NCBI GenBank assembly: GCA_013215875.1
Contig: JABSQK010000014.1
Coordinates: 1-45,107 of the forward strand
DNA: 45,107 nt
From: Lentisphaeria bacterium
Lineage (GTDB): Bacteria; Verrucomicrobiota; Lentisphaeria; JABSQK01
Direction of reading: 5' to 3'
Under the pieces are notes generated by a model, which was not told the origin of the DNA, did no database searches, and saw only the letters and a list, made by a program, of their open reading frames with translations. Position 1 is the stretch's first letter; each line of letters opens with the position of its first letter. Made by a program: the position numbers and the translations under genes. Positions 17,670 to 26,175 of the stretch are shown here, in pieces.

Positions 17670-17849
17670 ATAGGCTTCCTTCTCAATTCGGTATTAATTT
17701 ATATAAAAAAATTGCTTCTGTCTGTTAACCTAGCGAGTGAAATAAAGATTTAAAGCTGTCACTCAAAAAAAGAATTCGGAGTTTTTTTCGCATTTAGCAA
17801 TTGCAAAGCCCCCAGCCACTCATAATTGTATAGGAACAAAAGGTCGATC

Positions 17850-19214
17850 ATGTCGGATAATTACGAAGAAACACTCAATCACGTCAATACCAATTCCCGT
17901 CCATCGCAGCTACGTATCACTGATATTCGCTTTGCAGATATCACCGGTGCCCCCTTTGGCAGCTCCTTGGTAAAGATCTATACGAACCAGGATATCGTCG
18001 GTTATGGTGAATTACGCGATGGTGCCCATAAGGTTTTTGCACAAATGCTCAAGCCCCGTATCCTTGGCGAAAACCCCTGCGATATCGATAGAATCTTTCG
18101 CAGGATCAAACAATTTGGTACCACAAGTCGTGGTGCAGCCGGTGTTTGTGCTATCGAATTGGCCCTCTGGGACTTAGCTGGTAAAGCCTACGGCATTCCC
18201 GTTTATCAGATGCTCGGTGGACGCTTCAGAGATAAGGTACGGATGTATTGCGATACGGATGTGACCGGCAAGCCCGATGGTAAAACCATGGGAGAGGCAT
18301 TGAAGAAACGCATGGAGATGGGCTTCACATTTTTAAAAATGGATTTGGGTCTGTGGCAGATTATCGATGAACCGGGTACCTTGAGTGCGCCACTTGGTCT
18401 ATTAGAAGAGTTCAAAAACAAACGGAAATTTAAGGGAAAAATCGAAACCCTGGAAGACCGCTACGAGAGGAACAGACGCTACGATCTTAATAATCTGAAA
18501 CATCCATTCACCGGGCTTACCTTTACAGAAAAAGGGCTCGATATGATTGAGCAGTATATGGCCGATGTCCGTTCTGTTACAGGCGATGAGGTTCCCATTG
18601 CCATCGATCACCTCGGCCACATGGGGGTAGATGAAGCGATTCGTCTGGCAAAGCGCATCGAAAAATACCACCCCGCCTGGCTCGAAGATATGATCCCCTG
18701 GGATTATCCCGAGCAGCTTGCGCGCTTAAATCAGGCGACCACCATTCCCATCTGCACCGGCGAAGACATTTACCTCAAGGAAAACTTTAAACCCCTGCTG
18801 GACGCTGGGGCAGTGACTTATATTCACCCCGACATTCTTAGTTCAGGCGGCATTTTGGAAACCAAAAAAATTGGGGATATGGCCCAGGACTATGGTGTTG
18901 CCATGGCCATTCATATGGCGGAAAGCCCCATTGCCTGCATGGCCGCAGCACATGTGGCAACCGCTACAGAAAATTTCACAGCATTGGAATATCATTCCGC
19001 CGATGTTCCATGGTGGAGCGATATGGTCACAGGTTTGCCCAACCCCATCGTTCAAGACGGCTTTATTGAAGTACCCGATAAACCCGGCCTCGGCATCGAT
19101 GACCTTAATGACGATGTCATTAAAGAACATTTGAATAAGAACTTTCCAGAGATGTGGGCATCGACAGATGAATGGAATGACATTCGCACTGCCAATGATC
19201 GCACCTGGAGCTAA
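17850..19214 (+). CDS. Mandelate racemase/muconate lactonizing enzyme family sugar-acid dehydratase
   Basis: A 454-residue enolase-superfamily protein. I start at the ATG at 17850, preceded by AAAGG; an upstream TTG (17826) adds eight residues without support. The capping domain includes [27 protein letters not shown], the family signature. Barrel residues include FLKMDLG (K-x-D in place of the usual K-x-K), PIAIDHLGH (metal Asp), AWLEDMIPW (metal Glu), CTGEDIY (metal Glu) and MAIHMAESP (His near the seventh strand). The middle insertion of about 50 residues ([10 protein letters not shown] to TFTEKG) is larger than in typical members. It probably dehydrates an aldonic or uronic acid. Its neighbours (RraA-like aldolase, dehydrogenases) fit a sugar-acid pathway. 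Confidence 0.8.
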   Translation: MSDNYEETLNHVNTNSRPSQLRITDIRFADITGAPFGSSLVKIYTNQDIVGYGELRDGAHKVFAQMLKPRILGENPCDIDRIFRRIKQFGTTSRGAAGVCAIELALWDLAGKAYGIPVYQMLGGRFRDKVRMYCDTDVTGKPDGKTMGEALKKRMEMGFTFLKMDLGLWQIIDEPGTLSAPLGLLEEFKNKRKFKGKIETLEDRYERNRRYDLNNLKHPFTGLTFTEKGLDMIEQYMADVRSVTGDEVPIAIDHLGHMGVDEAIRLAKRIEKYHPAWLEDMIPWDYPEQLARLNQATTIPICTGEDIYLKENFKPLLDAGAVTYIHPDILSSGGILETKKIGDMAQDYGVAMAIHMAESPIACMAAAHVATATENFTALEYHSADVPWWSDMVTGLPNPIVQDGFIEVPDKPGLGIDDLNDDVIKEHLNKNFPEMWASTDEWNDIRTANDRTWS

Positions 19215-19336
19215 GCTTAAATACTGCAAAGACACTAGTTATTGCAAGATAAAGTCCGTCAATTAACCAGGTTTAGCTATAAAGCCATTATAACGAAATA
19301 GTTCGTATTTTAGACAGCTTAATGGCCCTAAACCCA

Positions 19337-19354
19337 AAAACTTTATAAAGTTTT
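19337..19354 (+). terminator. AT-rich palindrome after the dehydratase gene
   Basis: AAAACTTTATAAAGTTTT is a perfect 18-base palindrome about 120 bases after the dehydratase stop, followed by TATATTC. It may be a weak terminator or a protein site. The rest of the 266-base gap shows nothing recognisable before the prepilin leader. Confidence 0.3.
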
Positions 19355-19430
19355 ATATTCTCCCTTGCTTTATTCCTAAATACAACTTATCGTATTAATT
19401 GATTGAATATATTTTAATAAATGCAAATTT

Positions 19431-19480
19431 TAGTCTTCGTCTCTACGGGGGGATGGAAGACCATCAAAGGGACTGATTTT
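19431..19480 (+). promoter_or_regulatory. Conserved leader of prepilin gene 1
   Basis: The 50 bases before the ATG share a pattern with the leader of the next prepilin gene: CTTCGTCTC, a short variable part, then GGAT-G/A-GAAGACCATC, then a G-rich ribosome site at the same 15-base distance to the ATG. Here GATGG-AAGA-CCATC can form a 5-bp hairpin, and GTCTTC can pair with GAAGAC. Confidence 0.5.
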
Positions 19481-20224
19481 ATGAAGCTTTACTTTACATT
19501 AATTGAACTACTGGTGCTAGTCACCATCATCTCCATTTTAGGATCCTTGTTGTTACCAGTCATGGGTGGTGCCAAGTATCAATCAAAACTAACTCAGTGC
19601 ATCGGTAACGAACACCAGCTTGGCGTTGCCATAAGCAGGTACAGCAGTGACTTTAATGAATTTCTGCCACGGCTTTCAGTAAATGTAGAAGGTGGCTGCC
19701 GGCCAGCTATCAAATATAATGGGGTCGATGATCGTCCATTACTCCAATCTTATATGTCATTGAATGATGTATTAGTATGCCCACTAACCCGGAAAATAGA
19801 CCTGGCAGGCAGCAGCAGCAACAATGTTTATAGCAGTTACGAGTTGTGGTTTGGCAGCACAGTCCTTGCCTATGAGAGCGAAGGGATGATGAAAATCACT
19901 GATACCCTTGGCTGGAATGGAAATCAATTTAAAGTGATGGCCTCCAGCCTGGATGCCTGGCACCCAGCCTATTGGCAATCATCTCACCCGGATCGCAACG
20001 TCGGGCTTTTAACACCAAGACGCCTCAACAGTACGGGAATTTTACAGTCGCTTTGGATGAATGGCAATGATCCTGCACGAGGCAATATTGACCGAAATTT
20101 TCTATTTACCGATGGCAGTGTTGAGCAGATACTAAATGTGAAAATGTTAGATACTCGACTGAAGCCGATTCCCTATTTTAGTAACAGCACAACCGCCCGC
20201 TTATGTTATTTGCCTGCTCAATAA
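19481..20224 (+). CDS. Prepilin-type (pseudopilin) protein, paralogue 1
   Basis: A 247-residue protein with a type IV prepilin N-terminus: short basic leader MKLY, then [16 protein letters not shown] (Glu at +5) as the hydrophobic helix. The residue before the expected cut is Tyr, not Gly. The body resembles the Lentisphaera/Victivallis pseudopilin family: a conserved CIGNEHQLGVAISRYSSDFNEFLPR segment and, near the C-terminus, [13 protein letters not shown]. These proteins are thought to be exported or surface-exposed through a type II secretion/type IV pilus-like machinery, but their job is unknown. The ATG at 19481 is preferred over an in-frame ATG at 19421 because of the conserved leader. 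The next gene is a clear tandem paralogue. Confidence 0.82.
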   Translation: MKLYFTLIELLVLVTIISILGSLLLPVMGGAKYQSKLTQCIGNEHQLGVAISRYSSDFNEFLPRLSVNVEGGCRPAIKYNGVDDRPLLQSYMSLNDVLVCPLTRKIDLAGSSSNNVYSSYELWFGSTVLAYESEGMMKITDTLGWNGNQFKVMASSLDAWHPAYWQSSHPDRNVGLLTPRRLNSTGILQSLWMNGNDPARGNIDRNFLFTDGSVEQILNVKMLDTRLKPIPYFSNSTTARLCYLPAQ

Positions 20225-20360
20225 GCAGCAAAGTTAAATTGGAGATCTCTTCGGGATATTTTGCACCGGAACTTTGTAACGTACAACTTTATTCTTGACT
20301 TAATTTTAGCTTAGCCTCTCGTGATTTTTGCTTGAATTCTAGTGCTAAAAAACGAAAATA

Positions 20361-20410
20361 TCAGCCTTCGTCTCGAAATGGGATAGAAGACCATCCAGGG
20401 GGATGAACAA
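20361..20410 (+). promoter_or_regulatory. Conserved leader of prepilin gene 2
   Basis: This is the counterpart of 19431-19480: CCTTCGTCTC, then GGGATAGAAGACCATCC and a GGGGGA ribosome site, with the same 15 bases from CCATC to the ATG. Between the two copies the block changes by one base insertion and scattered substitutions, while the flanking sequence is unrelated. Confidence 0.5.
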
Positions 20411-21160
20411 ATGAAGCGTTATTTTACCTTGATTGAATTATTGGTGGTTATCGCCATTATTGCGATTTTAGCAGCGATGCTGTTGCCCGCCCTTGGCCGA
20501 GCCAAGTACCTTGCAAGACTGACTCTGTGCACCAATAACCAGCGCCAACTGGGCATAGGGCTCATAAGCTATACCCTTGACTTCGATGGCTACCTGCCGC
20601 GACGCAGGGTGAATAGCAATGGATTGGGCTGCCGACCAACAATTAGTTATCAGGGTGATGACCGTCCCATGCTCGAATCCATTGCACCATTGAACGATCT
20701 AATGATATGCCCCATGGTCCAGGAAGCTGATATAGAGAACAGTAGCTTCGACTTAATTTATGTTAGTTATGAGTTGTGGTTCGGTAGCAAAGTCTATAGA
20801 GATGACCAAGAAGGCCTGCTAAAAATTGATGATAGTCTCGAGTGGAATGGCTATCGATTTAGGGTGATGGCTTCCAGTATGGATGCCCCCAGTACGAATG
20901 GTTATTGGCAAACGAGCCACCCGGACAGGGGTACCGGACTTTTGGTGCAAAGATATAAGGATGGTCCCGATGGTTACCTGCAGTCACTTTTGTGGAATGC
21001 CAATGGACCTCAACGCGGTAAAATTGATCGGAATTTTCTTTTTACAGATGGTCGTGTTGAGCGTATGAATTACGTGGCAATGTATGATACTCGACTGAAG
21101 CCCGTCCCCTATTTTAATTATGCAAATAATACCCGCAATTGCTACCTACCTCCCGAATAA
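20411..21160 (+). CDS. Prepilin-type (pseudopilin) protein, paralogue 2
   Basis: A 249-residue tandem paralogue of the preceding gene. It begins [20 protein letters not shown] and [13 protein letters not shown], a textbook PVC prepilin start, again with Tyr instead of Gly before Phe+1. It then follows the first copy closely: [42 protein letters not shown], and [15 protein letters not shown] near the end. The two proteins share motif order along their whole length, so they arose by gene duplication and then diverged. Transport by a type II secretion-like system is expected from the N-terminus; the function of the globular part is not known. A shared leader precedes both genes, which suggests common regulation. 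Confidence 0.85.
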   Translation: MKRYFTLIELLVVIAIIAILAAMLLPALGRAKYLARLTLCTNNQRQLGIGLISYTLDFDGYLPRRRVNSNGLGCRPTISYQGDDRPMLESIAPLNDLMICPMVQEADIENSSFDLIYVSYELWFGSKVYRDDQEGLLKIDDSLEWNGYRFRVMASSMDAPSTNGYWQTSHPDRGTGLLVQRYKDGPDGYLQSLLWNANGPQRGKIDRNFLFTDGRVERMNYVAMYDTRLKPVPYFNYANNTRNCYLPPE

Positions 21161-21199
21161 GCCTGTTTTTCTTCACTTATAATTATCCCCGACAGACTG

Positions 21200-22033
21200 C
21201 TAGCCGCGAGACGGCTCGGTAACACCCTTGGCTTTTAATTCGTCATGATACTCTTTGATCTTAAAATCATTTGCCATGATTTGCTGTAGATGAATCATGC
21301 GTTCAGGTCCAGCCGTATCAATCATCGTTTGCCCAATACAATGGTCAATGAAGAAACGACCTTCTGGGGCCAGCATATTTTGCAAGTCCTCCAGGCGATC
21401 GTCCTCGACGTGCTCACAAAAGTTCATAGTAAACATACGGCGCCGTTCGCTGCCGCCGAATGCTGCATGTTTAAGGTTATGCCAGAAGACAATAATATCA
21501 CCCGGCATCGTTTCCAAAGCCACTGAGGGGACCTCACTGCCATGAATGCCCCAGCTCTTATCTGTATCCTTTCGCAGTTCCTCAACAGTATCTGCATAGG
21601 CATCGCCACAATGATGGCTGCCGGGAATCACCCGTAAGGCACCGGTATCACGCGTCACCGAGTCCAGGTAAAAGGCAATCTTTATACTGGGAATGCGGTC
21701 ACCTTTGTAATCATCGGAATGCCAGTTGGTATCACCAGAATAGTAGTTGCCGTCTCCACTGGTATAATTAAAATCCTCACCGAGAATATCCGCCGCAATA
21801 TCGTGAATCCTGGGATCGTCGAGCAGACTGCTTAGATACACATTTCTACCCGGAAAGGGAAGTAAACACGAACGCTTTGTCAGGTCATGTTCGTTTCCAC
21901 CATGCCCACCGCCATTTTCTTTCCAGACATTTTCAAATTCCTCAATGATCCGTTCTTTGCAGTCATCCAGCAATCCCGGAAAACCCAGATAGCCAAAGGT
22001 ATTAAAAAAATGGTGTTGTTCATCACTTAGCAT
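21200..22033 (-). CDS. Phytanoyl-CoA dioxygenase (PhyH) family protein
   Basis: A 277-residue Fe(II)/2-oxoglutarate oxygenase. The iron ligands are in NWHSDDYKG (His and Asp, about residues 104-106) and NLKHAAFGG (second His, about 189), with RRRMFTMNF giving the 2-oxoglutarate Arg. TGALRVIPGSHHCGD is the family turn. HDLTKRSCLL and the GDGNYYSGDTNWH loop resemble PhyH proteins from Poribacteria- and PVC-type sugar clusters. The ATG lies just 10 bases from the end of the MITE-like element (22044-22217), which therefore makes up the upstream region and may supply or have replaced the promoter. The ribosome site is weak (AGG, 8 bases before). Confidence 0.83.
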   Translation of the reverse strand: MLSDEQHHFFNTFGYLGFPGLLDDCKERIIEEFENVWKENGGGHGGNEHDLTKRSCLLPFPGRNVYLSSLLDDPRIHDIAADILGEDFNYTSGDGNYYSGDTNWHSDDYKGDRIPSIKIAFYLDSVTRDTGALRVIPGSHHCGDAYADTVEELRKDTDKSWGIHGSEVPSVALETMPGDIIVFWHNLKHAAFGGSERRRMFTMNFCEHVEDDRLEDLQNMLAPEGRFFIDHCIGQTMIDTAGPERMIHLQQIMANDFKIKEYHDELKAKGVTEPSRG

Positions 22034-22043
22034 AGCCGTAACC

Positions 22044-22217
22044 TAGCCTGGATTATTCATAAATCTCGTAGCGAAAGTGCGAAATACAATAGTATCAGTA
22101 GGGCTGTAAGATGGATGCAAGCGTGCTGAAGCACTTCAAGGTCATCGTCAGTTCTAAGTTGCTGATACTGCAGTAAATCGTGCTTGCAGTAGATGGTTTT
22201 GTGAATAATTCAGGCTA
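22044..22217. repeat. MITE-like inverted-repeat element, 174 bp
   Basis: The ends are TAGCCTGGATTATTCAT on the left and the complement of TAGCCTGAATTATTCAC on the right (15 of 17 bases match). The arms keep imperfect similarity inward for about 55 bases, to a shared GTATCAG. A core of about 60 bases remains between them, and it contains a GTGCT/AGCAC hairpin. There is no ORF, so it is a non-autonomous element. I see no convincing target-site duplication. It sits directly upstream of the minus-strand phyH. Confidence 0.6.
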
Positions 22218-22357
22218 GAAGCATATAACGATTTTCCAATCTTAGGCGGATTAATTTCTAAATACGAAGTGGATATTGGAGCTGTACCACGTTAGCATCG
22301 ACATTTGATAATTCTCAAAGTATACTATAAAGTAAAGAATCAAGAAAAGGTAATACT

Positions 22358-22573
22358 ATGACTATTTCTAAAATGACTACAAAGGGGCAAGTAACAGTAC
22401 CCAAATCGATACGGGACAAGTTGCACCTTAATGCAGGCGATCAAATCGATTTTATATTTAATGATTCTGGTGAACTTGTGCTTGCACCGGTTTATAAGCA
22501 ACACGATTCCATAATTGGTATCATCAAGACCAATAAGAAAGCTACTATCGATGATATGAATAGGGCACTTTAG
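22358..22573 (+). CDS. AbrB/MazE-type (SpoVT-AbrB) DNA-binding protein
   Basis: A 71-residue protein with MTTKGQVTVPKSIRDKLHLNAGDQIDFIF (residues 5-34), the swapped-hairpin SpoVT-AbrB domain. It normally dimerises and binds DNA as an antitoxin or transition-state regulator. The C-terminal tail (IIGIIKTNKKATIDDMNRAL) resembles the toxin-binding tail of VapB-like antitoxins, but no PIN-domain toxin follows. The next gene is a frameshifted membrane protein. It is therefore an orphan antitoxin or a stand-alone regulator. An AAAAGG site precedes the ATG. Confidence 0.8.
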   Translation: MTISKMTTKGQVTVPKSIRDKLHLNAGDQIDFIFNDSGELVLAPVYKQHDSIIGIIKTNKKATIDDMNRAL

Positions 22574-22598
22574 AAATCATAGAACTAAGGACGGTTAC

Positions 22599-22935
22599 AT
22601 GAGCGAGGATGAGGACCAAACTAATTTCGAAGACGAATTGAGGGATGAGGAACTGCTTCCCAACAAGGCAGCAATACGGGCTGCGATAGCTTTGTTTATT
22701 GCCTGGTTTTCATTTGGCTTTGCCCCAGGGCTTCTTAGGAATAAAAGTCATTGCACCGTTTTTTGCACTGCTATATATGTTAGCAGTATTAGCATCATTT
22801 ATACTCTCAATAATTGCCATACTTGCTCGTAAGTATCGCTCACATGCCTGGTTGGCTGTCACAGTACTTGTATTAAGCTCACTCTCATTGATCAATCTTA
22901 TATTCAAAGTAATTCGCTCGCTGCAGCGAATGTGA
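22599..22935 (+). pseudogene. Frameshifted membrane protein gene
   Basis: Two overlapping reading frames together make one plausible protein. The first (from ATG 22599) gives an acidic N-terminus and the start of a membrane helix (AAIRAAIALFIAWFSFGFAPG). The second continues with FLGIKVIAPFFALLYML, ILSIIAILARKYRSHAW and VTVLVLSSLSLINLIF, ending at 22935. They join if one base is removed from the CCCC or GGG run near 22722-22730. The whole would be about 110 residues with three membrane spans, resembling short DUF4190-like proteins. It may be a recent mutation, a sequencing error, or a programmed shift. Confidence 0.55.
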
Positions 22936-23003
22936 GATTCTTTAAGCTGGTGAAAAAGCTTGATTGGATGCTATGGTAAGACTTATTCAATTACAGGAGC
23001 AAT

Positions 23004-23753
23004 ATGGATTTAGCTACAATTGACTATGCAGAGTTGCGCGAAACCTTCGACCGTGAAGGTTACGCACTTGTTCGCAATGTTTTAGATGAAAACGAGCGCA
23101 AGCAAGTTATCGAATTAACTGAGACTTATTTGGGCGAATCGGAAACCGACAATAAACACTCCAGCAGCGATCCAAGCTCAATTACTGTACTCCGTGAAAA
23201 GGCCAAGACAGATGAGTATTTTGCAGCGTTGCGGGAACGCCCCGATATCCTTGAGCTCGCACGTGCAGTACTTGGTCCAAAGATCGCCCACTGCGGGCAC
23301 AGCATTCTCAAATGCGCCAAAGGGCAGGGACATAAGCAATGGCACATCGATGATACGCTCGAGCATCCTCGCCCCGAAAGCACCACCTGGGAGGATGTCG
23401 GATTACCCATGCCCGTTTTATGGATGTCTATACAATTCGCCATCACAGATATTACCTCAGAAGAGAACGGCCCGACACAGATAGTGCCACGCAGCCATTT
23501 TTCAGGACTATTGCCAGAGCAGGACCATGTGAAGGAGCCCGATGAGAAGAACCCCCCGCAGTACCGTGGTCAAGGCCCTGTGCCAATTCTGTGTAACGCC
23601 GGTGACGCTTATCTCTTCAATCATCAAATCTGGCACCGCGGTTCAATCAACCATTCCGAGCAAACCCGTTATTTGATGCAGCAACAATATTGCCAGGCCT
23701 GGCTCAATGGACGCTTTCGCTGGATATCACAAGGCTTGTCGACAGAATCATAG
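23004..23753 (+). CDS. Phytanoyl-CoA dioxygenase (PhyH) family protein, 3' end duplicated downstream
   Basis: A 249-residue Fe(II)/2-oxoglutarate oxygenase. QWHIDDT (iron His and Asp, about residues 112-114), IWHRGSINH (second His, about 213) and EQTRYLMQQ (2-oxoglutarate Arg) are all present, and NGPTQIVPRSHFSG is the family turn. It is preceded by GGAGC 5 bases before the ATG. The final 81 bases, coding LMQQQYCQAWLNGRFRW and the last residues, recur without a mismatch at 26176-26256. The gene itself is intact. The VOC gene, with its ribosome site, begins right after the second copy of this tail, which suggests that phyH and the VOC gene were once adjacent. Confidence 0.85.
   Translation: MDLATIDYAELRETFDREGYALVRNVLDENERKQVIELTETYLGESETDNKHSSSDPSSITVLREKAKTDEYFAALRERPDILELARAVLGPKIAHCGHSILKCAKGQGHKQWHIDDTLEHPRPESTTWEDVGLPMPVLWMSIQFAITDITSEENGPTQIVPRSHFSGLLPEQDHVKEPDEKNPPQYRGQGPVPILCNAGDAYLFNHQIWHRGSINHSEQTRYLMQQQYCQAWLNGRFRWISQGLSTES
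23672..23752 (+). repeat. 81-bp direct repeat, left copy (phyH 3' end)
   Basis: Identical over 81 bases to 26176-26256. It covers the last 26 codons of the upstream phyH and the first two bases of its stop. Stop codons differ (TAG here, TAA at the right copy). The pair encloses 2.4 kb holding a fucosidase fragment and the GDPD lipoprotein gene. Confidence 0.9.
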
Positions 23754-23866
23754 TTTTGAAAACCAACACCTTCTTGGACAATCAATTCTCTTAAAAAATA
23801 CCATACATTCTCAAATTTGATAATTATTTTGATTTTTAGACACAGTGTAGATAACGGGGCTAATTA

Positions 23867-24015
23867 GGGCTCGAAATGGTCGAAGTACTTTTGATACTCT
23901 TCGGTGGTCATTTTTTCGGCTTTTTTCAGCCATTCATGGCGTATAATTCCCAGTGGATAAACATGCCAAAGCGGTTGCCAACAAAGCGGTCTTTATTTGT
24001 TTCAAAAGGGCTCAT
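23867..24015 (-). pseudogene. 5' fragment of an alpha-L-fucosidase gene
   Basis: On the minus strand, from an ATG at 24013-24015, this reads MSPFETNKDRFVGNRFGMFIHW, nearly the same as the intact fucosidase start at 28653. A 13-base deletion between two CATGGCG repeats (both present in the intact gene at about 28562-28580) shifts the frame and brings a stop. Homology resumes in another frame and ends abruptly near 23867. It is a dead copy carried along in the duplicated promoter segment. Confidence 0.85.
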
Positions 24016-24147
24016 AATCGGTTCTCCAAATTTTTGCCTTACAATGGATGAAAAAGAGGACTGGGCAAGTTGTATGACCGAATGATTTCCACGTGAATAG
24101 TACAGGAAAATCAAGCAATTAGCCTGGGTATATCGCCAACCATGACC

Positions 24148-24175
24148 TTGTCATATCTTTGGTATAGGGTATTAT
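24148..24175 (+). promoter_or_regulatory. Sigma-70-type promoter of the GDPD gene (duplicated)
   Basis: TTGTCA (24148-24153), a 16-base spacer and TATTAT (24170-24175). The same pair and spacing occur at 28788-28815 before the SGNH gene. Both boxes are unchanged although the spacer has drifted. Confidence 0.6.
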
Positions 24176-24228
24176 AAATGTGACTAGTTGTGTATGAATA
24201 TAAATGAAAGTAACAATGAGAAAGTTGA

Positions 24229-26118
24229 ATGATGAAAAAATGGATCCTGATCTTATCCGTACTCAGCTTATGGCTGGCAGTGGCGGCGTGTGCGGGATGC
24301 ACGAGTATCGCTCCTGCTACCAAAGAGAGAGCACACTGGCTGACAAAACAAGATAACCCGGAAGGTAAGCTGCCCAGGCTGACCAAACCACTGGTCCTGG
24401 ATGCGAAACTCGACGAGTGGGAAGCGGCGACGTCACTGTCACTGCGCTACGCATCATATATCTCTAACATCAAGCCAGGCCATGAATGGCGCGGACCAAA
24501 GGACGCCGGCGCTGAAATGTATTCTGCATGGAATGATGAAGGACTCTGTATCGCCGTGCTTGTGACCGACGATGACGTCCATAATGAGCGTCCACCCGGT
24601 TTTGTCTGGCAGCAGGATTGTCTTGAACTCTTTATCGACGGCCGGGGTGGCGAGGCATTCATGAAGCCGCCCTATTCAAAGGGAGCATACCAGCTGTTTG
24701 TACGGCCACCAGTGGGCAAATCCCCGGCCGCAGTGCTCGTTAACGGACGTGACGGTGTAATCGACGGATTGCGCATCGCAGGCAAGCGGACACGGATCGG
24801 TTATATCGTCGAGATGGTTATTCCATGGAAGGCGTTTCCCAATTTCAAACCGGAGGTCGGCTCACCGTTTGGGCTGCAGGTTTCGCTTTGCGATTATGAC
24901 AAGCGCGATAAGGACACCGACCAACCCATGGTCATGAGCTGGCGAGCGGAAAAAACGCTGTATATGAGTCCGCAGAAATTGGTTCGCTATGAATTGGTGA
25001 CAGCTGTGCCTGTCGGAGCAGATGAGCCGCTTGCGTCGGTAGTGAATGTGGATATCCCCCCGGTTATCGATTCAGGCGACTCAGCCACGTTTTCCATTGA
25101 GATAGGCCGGCCGCTGGCACGCATGGCGAAAACGGTCGAAATCGTTGTCCGCGACTGGACCGGGAAGGTGGTGTTGCAGCGGAAAAAGCGTCTAAAGAAG
25201 ATGGCAACGCCCTGGACCCAATCTAAGCAGGCGGTATGCGAATGGACGTTCGGAGAGATCGAAAACGGCGCCTACCAAATCGAGGTGCGACCGAAAGGGG
25301 GCCGAGGTGAGGTGCTGGGTTCAGCAGCGCGGGTTGTCGTCATTGCCACGAAACCTTTTTTGCGTTGGCGTCCAGATAGCAAGCCGACCATCCTGGCTCA
25401 CCGAGGAGCGCCACCACCGGGTCTGCCGGAAAACAGTATTGCCGCGTTTGAGCAGGCCTTGGCCGATGGTGCGGACTTTATCGAGATTGATGTGCGTCAG
25501 AGCAAAGACGGTGTGTTCGTGATCCTTCATGACGGAGGGCTGGGACGTACCACTACAGGAGGTCATGATGATGTGGTCGCCGAACATACGCTTGCTGAAC
25601 TGAAAACTTTCTTTCTAAGAACTCAAGCGGGAAAGGTCAGCACCCATAAGATACCGACATTGAAAGAGACCCTTGATTGGGCGCGTGGGAAAACGGTGCT
25701 TTTCCTGGATTTCAAGATATTGAATATCGAGAAGGTCATCGAATTCATACGGGATGAAAAGGCTCAGACCTTCTGCGTCCCTATGACCTATCATTTTGAA
25801 CAGACCCTTGCCATTCACCGAATGGCGCCTGAAATGGTGATCTACGCAAATGCCGACGGCAAGAGAAACAACGTGGAGAAGCTCTTGAAAGGTAATGTTC
25901 CCAAGGATCGCTTGTTCGTCTGGGTCAGAAACACGAACAAGAGCGTGATCGATCTCATGCATGATAATGAGATCATGGTGCAGTACGGAGGGGTGCAGGG
26001 CAGAGGAGGAAAATCGCTCGAACCTTATTTGGGCTGGCTGGAGAAGGGAATCGATTCGTTCAACACCGATGACGTACCAAGAGCTGCTGCAGCCATACGG
26101 GAATTCAACAAGAAATGA
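24229..26118 (+). CDS. Lipoprotein with CBM9-like domain and glycerophosphodiester phosphodiesterase domain
   Basis: A 629-residue chimera. Residues 1-23 form a signal peptide whose MMKKxILILSVLS start is shared with the SGNH hydrolase at 28869; LAVAAC gives a lipobox. Residues about 40-260 look like a CBM9/DOMON-type carbohydrate-binding module (PLVLDAKLDEWEAA, YSAWNDEGLCIAVLVTDDDV, DCLELFIDGRGG, VEMVIPWKAF). A beta-rich linker leads to a GDPD barrel (about 385-629): ILAHRGAP, PENSIAAF, FIEIDVRQSKDG, VILHDG and a late FNTDD. GDPDs split glycerophosphodiesters to glycerol 3-phosphate and an alcohol. The gene body is GC-richer than its neighbours (35 of 60 bases in 25081-25140), which suggests transfer. 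A second ATG follows the first directly. Confidence 0.8.
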   Translation: MMKKWILILSVLSLWLAVAACAGCTSIAPATKERAHWLTKQDNPEGKLPRLTKPLVLDAKLDEWEAATSLSLRYASYISNIKPGHEWRGPKDAGAEMYSAWNDEGLCIAVLVTDDDVHNERPPGFVWQQDCLELFIDGRGGEAFMKPPYSKGAYQLFVRPPVGKSPAAVLVNGRDGVIDGLRIAGKRTRIGYIVEMVIPWKAFPNFKPEVGSPFGLQVSLCDYDKRDKDTDQPMVMSWRAEKTLYMSPQKLVRYELVTAVPVGADEPLASVVNVDIPPVIDSGDSATFSIEIGRPLARMAKTVEIVVRDWTGKVVLQRKKRLKKMATPWTQSKQAVCEWTFGEIENGAYQIEVRPKGGRGEVLGSAARVVVIATKPFLRWRPDSKPTILAHRGAPPPGLPENSIAAFEQALADGADFIEIDVRQSKDGVFVILHDGGLGRTTTGGHDDVVAEHTLAELKTFFLRTQAGKVSTHKIPTLKETLDWARGKTVLFLDFKILNIEKVIEFIRDEKAQTFCVPMTYHFEQTLAIHRMAPEMVIYANADGKRNNVEKLLKGNVPKDRLFVWVRNTNKSVIDLMHDNEIMVQYGGVQGRGGKSLEPYLGWLEKGIDSFNTDDVPRAAAAIREFNKK

Positions 26119-26175
26119 GCTGATGCGGGTCTCGAATGTCAGCCCGCAGATCCGAACAGGTCGAGCGTACCGATG

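Larger units (their letters stand above)
23867..24291. repeat. Duplicated fucosidase-5'/promoter/signal-peptide segment, copy 1
   Basis: It corresponds to about 28491-28923: fucosidase start, divergent intergenic promoter region, and the first codons of the secreted-protein gene on the plus strand. The stretch 24161-24240 is identical to 28801-28880 base for base. Similarity fades inside the signal-peptide codons (ATCTTATCCGTACTCAGC is shared). The copy thus gave the GDPD gene its promoter, ribosome region and export signal. Confidence 0.88.

Noticed and set aside
22358-22935. AbrB plus following gene as a toxin-antitoxin pair.
   Set aside because: The downstream gene is a membrane protein without PIN, MazF or RelE motifs, so no toxin partner is visible.
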